A stretch of 64,000 nt of DNA from Mycolicibacter kumamotonensis (GTDB taxonomy: Bacteria > Actinomycetota > Actinomycetes > Mycobacteriales > Mycobacteriaceae), in assembly GCF_002086285.1 (NCBI RefSeq), contig NZ_MVHU01000001.1, positions 248,001 to 312,000 on the forward strand, read 5' to 3'. The translations under genes were made by a program, and so were the position numbers. Position 1 is the first letter of the stretch. Each line of letters starts with the position of its first letter. The notes beneath the pieces were generated by a model that saw only the letters and a program-made list of their open reading frames with translations, had not been told where the DNA came from and did not search any database. Shown in pieces: positions 53,879-61,627 of this stretch.

Positions 53879-55006
53879 CTACTTCTCCCCTGCCATCAGG
53901 TCGACGAACTGGTCGAAAAGGTATTCCGCATCGTGCGGTCCGGCCGCGGCTTCGGGGTGGTATTGCACCGAGAACGCCCGGCCGTCGGCGAGCTTGACCC
54001 CCTCGACCACCCCGTCGTTGGCGCAGGTGTGGCTGACCACCGCCGGGCCGAAGTCGGTGTCGAAACGCTGCCCGGCCTCGCCCTCCAAGGCGAAGCCGTG
54101 GTTCTGCGCGGTCACCGCCACCTTGCCGGTCGCGTGGTCGATCACCGGGATGTTGATTCCGCGGTGGCCGAACACCATCTTGTAGGTGTTCAAACCCAGC
54201 GCCCGGCCCAGAATCTGGTTGCCGAAACAGATGCCGAACAGCGGGATCCCGGCACCGAGCACCTCGCGTGTCACCGCGACGATGTGGTCGGCGGTGGCCG
54301 GGTCGCCGGGACCGTTGGACAAGAACACCCCGTCGGGCTTGAGTTCCGCGATCCGGTCGAAGTCCACCGACGACGGAAGCACATGGCTGCGGATCCCGCG
54401 CCGGGCGAAATTGCGCGGCGTGTTGGTCTTGATGCCCAGATCCAGTGCGGCGACGGTGAATCGGTGCGCGCCGCCAGGTTCCACCACGTACTCGCTGTCG
54501 GTGCTGACCTGCCCGGCGAGGTCGGCACCGAGCATCGAGGGCTGCTCACGGACCCGGTTCACCAACTCCTCAGGCGCTGCCAGCGCCTCACCGGAGAACA
54601 CGCCGGCCTTCATCGAGCCGTGGTTGCGCAGGTGGCGCACCACGGTGCGGGTGTCCACACCGGCCACCCCGACGATGCCCTGGCGCACCAGTTCGTCGTC
54701 CAGACTCCCGCTGGCACGCCAATTCGAGGCCCGCGGCGACGGATCGCGCACCACGTAGCCGGCCACCCAGATCCGTTCGTCGCGGCTCTCGCCGTCCTCG
54801 CGGTTCCAGCCGGTGTTGCCGATCTGCGGCGCGGTGGCGACCACGATCTGCCGGTGGTAGCTGGGGTCGGTTAACGTCTCCTGATATCCGGACATGCCGG
54901 TGGAGAACACCGCCTCACCCAGGCTCTGTCCCACGGCCCCGAACGGCCTTCCGGTGAAGATCCGGCCGTCCTCGAGGACCAGGGCCGCCGCCCCCGGGTT
55001 GCTCAT
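53879..55006 (-). CDS. carA: Carbamoyl-phosphate synthase small (glutaminase) subunit
   Basis: The 375-residue subunit releases ammonia from glutamine for CarB. The N-terminal domain has [14 protein letters not shown] and [17 protein letters not shown]; the class I amidotransferase domain (from about 190) has the nucleophile Cys in [16 protein letters not shown], with His and Glu in [14 protein letters not shown]. It corresponds to Rv1383 (376 aa). Its start overlaps the stop of the Rv1382 homologue by 4 bp. Confidence 0.97.
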   Translation of the reverse strand: MSNPGAAALVLEDGRIFTGRPFGAVGQSLGEAVFSTGMSGYQETLTDPSYHRQIVVATAPQIGNTGWNREDGESRDERIWVAGYVVRDPSPRASNWRASGSLDDELVRQGIVGVAGVDTRTVVRHLRNHGSMKAGVFSGEALAAPEELVNRVREQPSMLGADLAGQVSTDSEYVVEPGGAHRFTVAALDLGIKTNTPRNFARRGIRSHVLPSSVDFDRIAELKPDGVFLSNGPGDPATADHIVAVTREVLGAGIPLFGICFGNQILGRALGLNTYKMVFGHRGINIPVIDHATGKVAVTAQNHGFALEGEAGQRFDTDFGPAVVSHTCANDGVVEGVKLADGRAFSVQYHPEAAAGPHDAEYLFDQFVDLMAGEK

Positions 55007-55572
55007 TGGTCATCCTCCAAGTTGCTCCGCTGCTGGGCATCGCCCGGTGCGGCATCGTCGCCGGCGCCCAGCCAGCGGGTGTGGTCGGAACGATCGTCGG
55101 CGCGGAAGCCGGTGTCGATCTCGGTGCCCGACGGCAGTCGCCAGCGAATAGCCAGCACGCCGTCGTTGGGTCGGGTGGGTAACGAAGGGATGGTCCGGCC
55201 CGCGATGCCGCGTTCGGTGCGGACCGCCCGAACCGAGTCGTGAGGGATCCAGATCGGCTGGGCGCCGCTGCGCTGCACCATGATTCCCTCCGGGTAACGG
55301 GTCAGCACCGCCTTCGTGCGATAACCGAGGTCACCCACCACCACCCGGTCGTTCCACTTCGGCGCCAGTGTGCAGCCCAGATACAGGCCGCGGGTGGGTG
55401 CGACGGTGGGCGGGCCCACGGTGTCGGGCACCGACGGCAGCGTGCCGATCAGCGTTTCCTGCAGCTGACCGCGATGCCGCCAGCCGCGCATCATCAACCG
55501 GATCAGCCAGGCGATCAGCACCACCAGCACGAACGCGAAGATCAGTGACGCCACCATCGTGGGCGTGTTCAT
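55003..55572 (-). CDS. Membrane-anchored PH-like protein, Rv1382 family
   Basis: The 189-residue protein has one N-terminal membrane segment ([20 protein letters not shown]) and a cytosolic or exposed PH-like beta domain ([45 protein letters not shown]). The gene is always embedded between pyrC and carA in mycobacteria, yet no role in pyrimidine synthesis is known. The C-terminal 25 residues are polar and variable. It overlaps pyrC and carA by 4 bp each, so it is translated with them. Confidence 0.88.
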   Translation of the reverse strand: MNTPTMVASLIFAFVLVVLIAWLIRLMMRGWRHRGQLQETLIGTLPSVPDTVGPPTVAPTRGLYLGCTLAPKWNDRVVVGDLGYRTKAVLTRYPEGIMVQRSGAQPIWIPHDSVRAVRTERGIAGRTIPSLPTRPNDGVLAIRWRLPSGTEIDTGFRADDRSDHTRWLGAGDDAAPGDAQQRSNLEDDQ

Positions 55573-56858
55573 GCCGGACTCTTCCCGTCACGGGCGGTCA
55601 CCCGGCCGCGCAGCAGCGTCGCGGTGACGGTTGCCGGCAGGGTCATCGCCTCGAAGGGGGTGTTGGCCGACCGGCTGGCCAGCTGCTCCCCGGTCACCAT
55701 CCAGCTCCCTTGCGGGTCCACCACCGTCAGGTTGGCCGGTTCGCCCACCTCCAGCGGCCGGCCCTGATCGGGCAGGCCGACGATCTCCGCGGGCCGCTCG
55801 CTCATCACCCGGGCCACGTCGCGCCACGTCAGCAGGCCGGGCTCGACCATGGTGGCCACCACCACCGACAGGGCGGTCTGCAGCCCGAGCATCCCGGGCC
55901 GGGCGGCAGCGAACTCGCAGGCCTTCTCGTGCTCGGCGTGCGGCGCGTGGTCGGTGGCCACACAGTCGATGACACCGTCGGCCAGCGCCCGGCGCAGCGC
56001 GGCGGCGTCTGCGGCCTCGCGCAGCGGCGGGTTGACCCGGTTGCGCCCGTCGTAGTCGGCCAGCCGGCTGTCATCGAGCATCAGGTGATGCGGCGTGACC
56101 TCGGCGGTCACCGAGATCCCTTGCGCCTTAGCCCATTTGAGGATCTCCACGGTTCCGGCAGTGGACGCGTGGCAGATGTGCAGGCGGGCGCCGGCGTCGC
56201 GGGCCAGCAAGGCGTCACGGGCCACGATCGACTCCTCGGCGACGCGCGGCCAGCCCGCCAGTCCCAGCCGGGCGGCGGTGGGCCCCTCGTGGGCGACCGA
56301 GCCCACGGTCAGCCGGGGTTCCTCGGCATGCTGGGCGATCAGCACCCCCAGGCCGGTGGCGTACTCCAGCGCGCGGCGCATCACCAATGGATCGGCGACG
56401 CACACACCGTCATCGGAGAACATCCGTACCGCCGCGGCGCCGGAGGCCATCATGCCCATCTCGGTCAGCTGCGTCCCGCCGAGCCCGACGGTGACGGCGC
56501 CGACCGGGTGCACGTCGACCAGGCCGACCTGCTGACCGCGATGCCAGACATGGTCGGTGACCACCGGGGAGTCGGCGACCGGCGTGGTGTTGGCCATCGC
56601 GAACACCGCCGTGTAGCCACCGAGAGCCGCTGCAGCAGAGCCGGTTTCGATGTCCTCGGTGTATTCGCGGCCCGGTTCGCGCAGATGGGTGTGCAGGTCC
56701 ACGAAGCCGGGCAGCAGCACCTGACCGGGCGCATCGATCACGACATCGGCGTCGCGCGCACCCACGTCGCCGATCTCGGCGATCTGGCCGTCCGCGACCA
56801 GCACGTCGACGCGATCGCCCTCGCCGTAGCACCGCACCCCGCGGATCAGCACACTCAT
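55569..56858 (-). CDS. pyrC: Dihydroorotase
   Basis: The 429-residue class I dihydroorotase closes carbamoyl aspartate to dihydroorotate. Zinc and substrate motifs: [21 protein letters not shown] (HxH, split across residues 57-77), [21 protein letters not shown], and CVATDHAPH with the catalytic Asp. It corresponds to Rv1381 (430 aa). It overlaps pyrB and the Rv1382 homologue by 4 bp each. Confidence 0.97.
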   Translation of the reverse strand: MSVLIRGVRCYGEGDRVDVLVADGQIAEIGDVGARDADVVIDAPGQVLLPGFVDLHTHLREPGREYTEDIETGSAAAALGGYTAVFAMANTTPVADSPVVTDHVWHRGQQVGLVDVHPVGAVTVGLGGTQLTEMGMMASGAAAVRMFSDDGVCVADPLVMRRALEYATGLGVLIAQHAEEPRLTVGSVAHEGPTAARLGLAGWPRVAEESIVARDALLARDAGARLHICHASTAGTVEILKWAKAQGISVTAEVTPHHLMLDDSRLADYDGRNRVNPPLREAADAAALRRALADGVIDCVATDHAPHAEHEKACEFAAARPGMLGLQTALSVVVATMVEPGLLTWRDVARVMSERPAEIVGLPDQGRPLEVGEPANLTVVDPQGSWMVTGEQLASRSANTPFEAMTLPATVTATLLRGRVTARDGKSPA

Positions 56859-57814
56859 GACAGCTCCTCCGACCCGGCGGACTCGTTGCCCACCAGCAGA
56901 TGGAACAGCACCGCCATCCGCACGTGCACGCCGTTGGAAACCTGTTGCAGCACAGCGGATTGCGAGGAATCGGCAACCGACGAGGCGATCTCCATGCCGC
57001 GCAGCATCGGTCCGGGGTGCAGCACCACCGCGTCGTCGGCCAGCATCGCCCGGCGTTTCTCCGAGAGTCCGTAACGCACCGAGTACTCCCGCGCCGACGG
57101 GAAGAAGCCACCGGTCATCCGCTCGGCCTGCACCCGCAGCATCAGCACCGCGTCGGCGGCGGGCAACTCGGCGTCGAAGTCATAGCTGACGGTCACCGGC
57201 CAGTCGGCCACCCCGACCGGCAACAGGGTCGGCGGCGCCACCAGCACCACCTCGGCGCCCAGCGTGGCCAGCAGTTGCACGTTCGAGCGGGCCACCCGGC
57301 TGTGCACGATGTCGCCGACGATCACCACGCGGCGGCCCTCGATACCGCCGAGCCGCTGGCGCAGGGTCAACGCGTCCAGCAGGGCCTGGGTCGGGTGCTC
57401 GTGGGTGCCGTCGCCGGCGTTGATCACCGACGGGCCGGCCTCCTCGGCCGCGGTCCATTCGGCGAGCAGGTGCGCCGCGCCCGAGGACGGGTGGCGGATG
57501 ATCAGCGCGTCGGCGCCGGCGGCGCGCAGAGTCAGCGCCGTGTCGCGCAGCGACTCCCCTTTGTTCACCGAGGATCCCGACGCCGATACGTTGACCACGT
57601 CGGCGCTCATCCACTTGCCGGCCACCTCGAACGAGACGCGGGTGCGGGTGGAGTTCTCGTAGAACATGGTGATCACGGTGCGTCCGCGCAGGGTGGGCAG
57701 CTTCTTGACCTCGCGTCCGAGCAACGCCTGGGCGAACCGGTCGGCGTCGTCGAGGATCGCGGTGGCCTCATCGCGGGTCAGGTCGCCGGCCGCGAGCAGG
57801 TGCCTGGCGGTCAT
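56855..57814 (-). CDS. pyrB: Aspartate carbamoyltransferase catalytic subunit
   Basis: The 319-residue enzyme joins carbamoyl phosphate and aspartate. Carbamoyl-phosphate motif [18 protein letters not shown] near 53; [16 protein letters not shown]; aspartate-binding LRVQAERM; and [14 protein letters not shown] near the C-terminus. No regulatory pyrI is present; control is through PyrR. It corresponds to Rv1380 (319 aa) and overlaps pyrR and pyrC by 4 bp each. Confidence 0.97.
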   Translation of the reverse strand: MTARHLLAAGDLTRDEATAILDDADRFAQALLGREVKKLPTLRGRTVITMFYENSTRTRVSFEVAGKWMSADVVNVSASGSSVNKGESLRDTALTLRAAGADALIIRHPSSGAAHLLAEWTAAEEAGPSVINAGDGTHEHPTQALLDALTLRQRLGGIEGRRVVIVGDIVHSRVARSNVQLLATLGAEVVLVAPPTLLPVGVADWPVTVSYDFDAELPAADAVLMLRVQAERMTGGFFPSAREYSVRYGLSEKRRAMLADDAVVLHPGPMLRGMEIASSVADSSQSAVLQQVSNGVHVRMAVLFHLLVGNESAGSEELS

Positions 57815-58383
57815 CGGGTGATCACCACCGCGTCGCGGCCGTCGTGTTCGGCCAGCAGCACGTGCACGCTCTCCCCGCGTGCGGTCGGCACGTTCTTGCC
57901 GACGTAGTCGGCGCGCACCGGCAGTTCGCGGTGGCCACGGTCGACCAGCACTGCCAGTTGCACGATCCGGGGCCGGCCCTGATCACGCAGCGCATCCAGG
58001 GCGGCCCGGACCGAGCGGCCGGCATAGAGCACGTCATCGACCAGGATCACCAGCGCGTCGTCGATGCCGCCGGCCGGAATGGAAGTGGATTCCAGGGGCC
58101 GCGGCGGCTGGCGCATCAGGTCGTCGCGGTACAGGGTGATGTCCAGGGCGCCGTGGCCGACCTCGACCCCGCAGAATTCGCGGATCTTGGCGGCCAAGCG
58201 GTCGGCCAGGGTCACCCCGCGGGTCGGAATGCCCAATAGCACCACACGCGGAGCGTCGGGATCGTCGGTGCCGTCGAGAGCGGTCTTCTCGATGATCTGG
58301 TGCGCGATTCGAGAGATCGTGCGACCCACGTCCGCCGAGGACATCAATTCCCGGTCGGTGCTGGAATTACCGGCAGCGCCCAT
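57811..58383 (-). CDS. pyrR: Pyrimidine operon regulator PyrR / uracil phosphoribosyltransferase
   Basis: The 190-residue protein senses UMP/UTP and binds pyr mRNA. PRPP motif [21 protein letters not shown] near 110; [11 protein letters not shown] near 80; the start [22 protein letters not shown] fits Rv1379. The ribosome site GGAGG lies unusually far (14 nt) from the ATG and next to a PyrR-binding-loop match at 58408-58421. In M. smegmatis PyrR acts by translational repression at this position rather than by transcription attenuation. Confidence 0.95.
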   Translation of the reverse strand: MGAAGNSSTDRELMSSADVGRTISRIAHQIIEKTALDGTDDPDAPRVVLLGIPTRGVTLADRLAAKIREFCGVEVGHGALDITLYRDDLMRQPPRPLESTSIPAGGIDDALVILVDDVLYAGRSVRAALDALRDQGRPRIVQLAVLVDRGHRELPVRADYVGKNVPTARGESVHVLLAEHDGRDAVVITR

Positions 58384-58397
58384 GCGAAACCGCAGGA

Positions 58398-58456
58398 CCT
58401 CCTTCTCCGCCTCGCGGGACGGATCGTTAAAGGATGTCGAACTGCTCGGCAGCCTA
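58398..58456 (-). promoter_or_regulatory. pyr operon promoter -10 and leader with PyrR-binding loop
   Basis: TAGGCT (58451-58456, minus) is a plausible -10, giving a leader of about 60 nt. At 58408-58421 the RNA reads CGUCCCGCGAGGCG, fitting the PyrR-binding-loop consensus ARUCCNGNGAGGYU at 12 of 14 positions; the two deviating end bases (C and G) can pair. It lies directly before the ribosome site GGAGG (58398-58402), so bound PyrR would block ribosome entry. Confidence 0.65.
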
Positions 58457-58583
58457 GCATCGGCCGGCGGGATGGCGGAAATGGCCGGTCGGCCCGGCCA
58501 CGCCGGGCGCACCCGCTGCCACGCGCCGAGACGACCGCCGCCATGGTCTATCGGCTGGTCCAGGGCCCAGGGGCGCGATTCGT

Positions 58584-58589
58584 TAGCCT
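58584..58589 (+). promoter_or_regulatory. -10 element of a probable leaderless promoter
   Basis: TAGCCT ends 6 bases before the GTG at 58596, the same hexamer and spacing seen before ribC. Confidence 0.4.
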
Positions 58590-58595
58590 GAGCGG

Positions 58596-59798
58596 GTGAA
58601 TCTCGACCGGAACCAGGCATCCATCCGGGAGGCCTGCGACGCCGGCCTGCTCGCCGGCGCGGTGACCGTCGTCTGGCAGCGCGGGAAGATCCTGCAGGTC
58701 AACGAGATCGGTTACCGCGATGTGGGGGCCGGCCTTCCGATGACCCGCGACACGGTGTTCCGGATCGCCTCGATGACCAAGCCGATCACCGTCGCCGCCG
58801 CCATGGCCCTGGTCGATGAGGGCCGGCTGGCACTGAGCGACCCGATCGCCCGCTGGCTGCCGGAGTTCGCCGCGCCCAGCGTGCTGGTCGACCCGGCCGG
58901 GCCGCTGGATCGGACCACTGCGGCCCGGCGCGCACTCACCATCGAAGACCTGATGACACACCGCTGCGGGATCGGCTACGGATTCTCGGTGCCCGGCCCG
59001 ATCGCGCGGGAGTATCAGCGGCTGCCGTTCGGGCGCGGCCCGGACGCCTGGCTGGAAGCGTTGGCGGCGCTGCCGCTGGTGGATCAGCCCGGCGAGCGGG
59101 TGACCTACGGGCACGGCATCGACGTGCTGGGCGTGGTGCTGTCCCGGATCGAGGGTAAGCCGCTGCCGCAGGTGCTCGACGAGCGGATCCTGGGACCGCT
59201 GGGGATGACCGACACCGGGTTCTTCATCTCCCCTGAACTCCGCGGGCGCAGCGCCACCATGTACCGCCTCGACGGCAATGAGCTGCGCGACGATGCGATG
59301 GGGCCGATGCCGATCACCATGCCGGCGTTTCCCAACGCAGGGGGCGGGCTGATGTCCACCGCCGACGACTACCTGGCGTTCGCCCGGATGTTGTTGGCGG
59401 ACGGCGAGTTCGACGGCACCCGGGTGATCTCGCCGGAATCGGTGCGAGCGATGCGCGACGACCGGCTCACCGAACCCCAGAAACGGCACCGATTCCTGGG
59501 GGCCCCGTTCTGGGTCGGCCGCGGATTCGGGCTCAACCTGTCGGTGGTGACCGACCCGGCGAAATCCCAGCCTCTGTTCGGGCCCGGCGGGACGGGAACG
59601 TTCAGCTGGCCGGGCGCCTACGGCACCTGGTGGCAGGCCGATCCGGCCGCAGACCTGATCCTGCTCTACCTGATCCAGAACGCGCCGACCCTGTCCACCG
59701 AGTCGGCCGCGGCCATCGCGGGTAACACCTCGGTCGCCAAACTGATGGTCGCGCAACCGAAGTTCGTGCGCCGGACCTACGCGGCACTGGGGTTATAG
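58596..59798 (+). CDS. Serine beta-lactamase-like / esterase family protein
   Basis: The 400-residue protein has a class C beta-lactamase fold: catalytic SxxK as [19 protein letters not shown] near residue 60, the YxN position read as YGHGIDVLG near 170, and a C-terminal [18 protein letters not shown] (HxG-like region). The same layout occurs in EstB-type esterases and in Rv1367c (377 aa), which lies near this locus in M. tuberculosis. There is no signal peptide, so it is probably a cytosolic esterase rather than a resistance enzyme. It is divergent from pyrR. Confidence 0.87.
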   Translation: MNLDRNQASIREACDAGLLAGAVTVVWQRGKILQVNEIGYRDVGAGLPMTRDTVFRIASMTKPITVAAAMALVDEGRLALSDPIARWLPEFAAPSVLVDPAGPLDRTTAARRALTIEDLMTHRCGIGYGFSVPGPIAREYQRLPFGRGPDAWLEALAALPLVDQPGERVTYGHGIDVLGVVLSRIEGKPLPQVLDERILGPLGMTDTGFFISPELRGRSATMYRLDGNELRDDAMGPMPITMPAFPNAGGGLMSTADDYLAFARMLLADGEFDGTRVISPESVRAMRDDRLTEPQKRHRFLGAPFWVGRGFGLNLSVVTDPAKSQPLFGPGGTGTFSWPGAYGTWWQADPAADLILLYLIQNAPTLSTESAAAIAGNTSVAKLMVAQPKFVRRTYAALGL

Positions 59799-59820
59799 CG
59801 CGCACGGACGAACACGCTGA

Positions 59821-60978
59821 TCAGATCATCGAAATCGGCGAGATCTTCACGCCGACCTCCAGCGCGCCGGCCAGTTCGCGCGCCACGTCGTAGTCGAAAA
59901 CGACGTGCCCACAGATGATGTCGACGTCACGTTTGATCCGCTGCAGCGGGTTGTCGACGAAATGCACGCTGGCACCGGAGGCTTCCAGCAAATCGGCGAT
60001 CACCGCGCGAGATTCGTGCACGACGTGGGCGGCCGCGGCGCGCGCTTCCGCCCGGACCGCCCGCCCGATCCGCTCGCCGCTTTCGACCGCGTCCTGAAGC
60101 CGGGCCACCGTGGCGTCACGCAGCCCGTGCAGCGCACGCAACCGCACCCGCGCGTCACCGAGGCGGATCTGCGCGGCCGGTTGGTCCTTCTGTGCCGCAC
60201 CGGAATACGCCAGCACCCGCCGGCTCAGTCGCTCGGCGAACAGGTCGGCGGCCCGCTCGGCTGAGCCGAGGGCCGGCATCGCGGCGACCAGCGCCAGTGC
60301 GGGAACCATCGGCCACCGGTAGGCCGAGGCGTCGTGCAGCGCGGCGCCCGGGGCGGTTCCCGAATAGATATCGGCGACTTTGACCAGCCGGTGCTGCGGC
60401 ACCCAAACACCCTCGATCACCACGTCATTGGAACCGGTGGCCCGCATCCCGGCGGTGTGCCAGACGTCCTCGACGGTGATATCGGTCGCCGGCAGCAGGA
60501 CCAGCGCCGGGTACGGCGCGTCATCGGGACCGCAGATCGCCCCGACCAGGATCCAGTCGGCATCCATCACCCCGGTGGCCCAGGACCATCGGCCACTGAG
60601 CCGGATCCCGTCGCCGTCGGGCACACCCCGGCCGGTCGGCGCCAACGGCGCGGGGCACAGCACCGGCCCGGACGCGAAGACTTCGTCCTGCACCTGCTCG
60701 CCGAAGAGCGCGAGCATCCAGTTGTGCAGGGTGTAGAACCCCAGCGTCCAGGCACTGGAGGCACAACCGTGCGCCATCCGCCGGATCGGGTCGAGGATCT
60801 CGGGGAACTCCGCCTGCGCCCCGCCGTAGCGTGCCGGCAGCAGCAGGCCGGCCAGTCCGGAGCGCCGGTAGTCGTCGATGGTGGCTGCCGGCAACCGGCG
60901 CAATTCCTCGGCATGCGCGGCGCGTTCGGCCAATCGATCGATGAATTCCCCGGTCAGTGTTGCCGCCGTCGTCGTCAT
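59821..60978 (-). CDS. Acyl-CoA-dehydrogenase-fold flavin monooxygenase
   Basis: The 385-residue protein follows the group D flavin monooxygenase layout (HsaA/HpaB type). The N-terminal helical domain has AERAAHAEELRRLPAATIDDYRRSG; the central beta domain has LSGRWSWATGVMDADWILVGA and DVWHTAGMRATGSNDVVIEGVWVP; the C-terminal helices have SGASVHFVDNPLQRIKRDVDIICGH with His as in HsaA. The missing acyl-CoA dehydrogenase catalytic Glu fits an oxygenase that uses reduced flavin from a partner. It is directly controlled by the tetR gene 27 bp upstream. Confidence 0.85.
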   Translation of the reverse strand: MTTTAATLTGEFIDRLAERAAHAEELRRLPAATIDDYRRSGLAGLLLPARYGGAQAEFPEILDPIRRMAHGCASSAWTLGFYTLHNWMLALFGEQVQDEVFASGPVLCPAPLAPTGRGVPDGDGIRLSGRWSWATGVMDADWILVGAICGPDDAPYPALVLLPATDITVEDVWHTAGMRATGSNDVVIEGVWVPQHRLVKVADIYSGTAPGAALHDASAYRWPMVPALALVAAMPALGSAERAADLFAERLSRRVLAYSGAAQKDQPAAQIRLGDARVRLRALHGLRDATVARLQDAVESGERIGRAVRAEARAAAAHVVHESRAVIADLLEASGASVHFVDNPLQRIKRDVDIICGHVVFDYDVARELAGALEVGVKISPISMI

Positions 60979-60984
60979 TTCAGG

Positions 60985-61003
60985 ACCATACCATTTGGTA
61001 TGG
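60985..61003. promoter_or_regulatory. Perfect palindrome overlapping the -10 of the monooxygenase gene
   Basis: CCATACCA-TT-TGGTATGG (60986-61003) is an 8+8 bp perfect inverted repeat. On the minus strand one arm contains TATGGT (60985-60990), a -10 element ending 6 bases before the ATG at 60978, so the mRNA would be leaderless. A repressor on the palindrome would sit on the -10 region. Confidence 0.7.
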
Positions 61004-61005
61004 AC

Positions 61006-61566
61006 TCAATGCCGCAGCATCACGTCCAGGAACTGTTCGCGGCGGCCGACGGCGCGAGAGCTGGGCCGCGAGCCGGCCAGGTGCAGAAATCCGATGCCCG
61101 CGGCGAACGTGGCGTTGGCGCGCATGTCCGCCTCGTCGGGGTCGAAGCCGTCGTCGAGAAAAACCTGACGGACGGCGTTGAGCACCCGCCGATCCGACGT
61201 GCGCACCGCCTCGGCGACGGTCTCCTCCGAGCGCGCCCATTCGCGCATCGCGCGTTCCAGCATCCAGTGCCGCGGCCCGACCAGCGATGTCATCATCCGC
61301 GAGAGCCGTTCGCGGGGCGGCAACTCCGACAGTGCCTCGAAGTCGCCGCGGTCCTCGTCGCGGACGGCCGCCCACGTGTCGACCAGGGCCTGCCGGTAGG
61401 TCTTCATGTCGGCGAAATGCCAGTAGAAGCTTCCCTTGGTGACTCGCAGGCGCCGGCAAAGTCGGTCGATGGTCAGGGCCTTCAGCCCGTCCTCGGCCAG
61501 GATGCGAAAACCGGCCTGCACCCAGTCCTGCACCGACAGTCGGGGATTGGTGGAGGCTTGGGCCAT
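61006..61566 (-). CDS. TetR-family transcriptional regulator
   Basis: The 186-residue protein has the helix-turn-helix GLKALTIDRLCRRLRVTKGSFYWHFADMKTY (residues about 27-57, given in part) typical of TetR, and a helical C-terminal ligand domain. It lies 27 bp upstream of the monooxygenase gene on the same strand, with a palindromic operator in the gap, so it most likely represses that gene. Its own promoter region is the 61 bp up to the flavoprotein gene. Confidence 0.9.
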   Translation of the reverse strand: MAQASTNPRLSVQDWVQAGFRILAEDGLKALTIDRLCRRLRVTKGSFYWHFADMKTYRQALVDTWAAVRDEDRGDFEALSELPPRERLSRMMTSLVGPRHWMLERAMREWARSEETVAEAVRTSDRRVLNAVRQVFLDDGFDPDEADMRANATFAAGIGFLHLAGSRPSSRAVGRREQFLDVMLRH

Positions 61567-61627
61567 GCCGAGTCAGGGTACTGACCCGAGACCGCGCTGC
61601 ATAGCCGTGTCCCCGGTCGCCGGTGGC

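Noticed and set aside
58596..59798. Beta-lactam resistance enzyme
   Set aside because: It lacks a signal peptide and the YxN motif is altered; the layout fits intracellular esterases such as Rv1367c.
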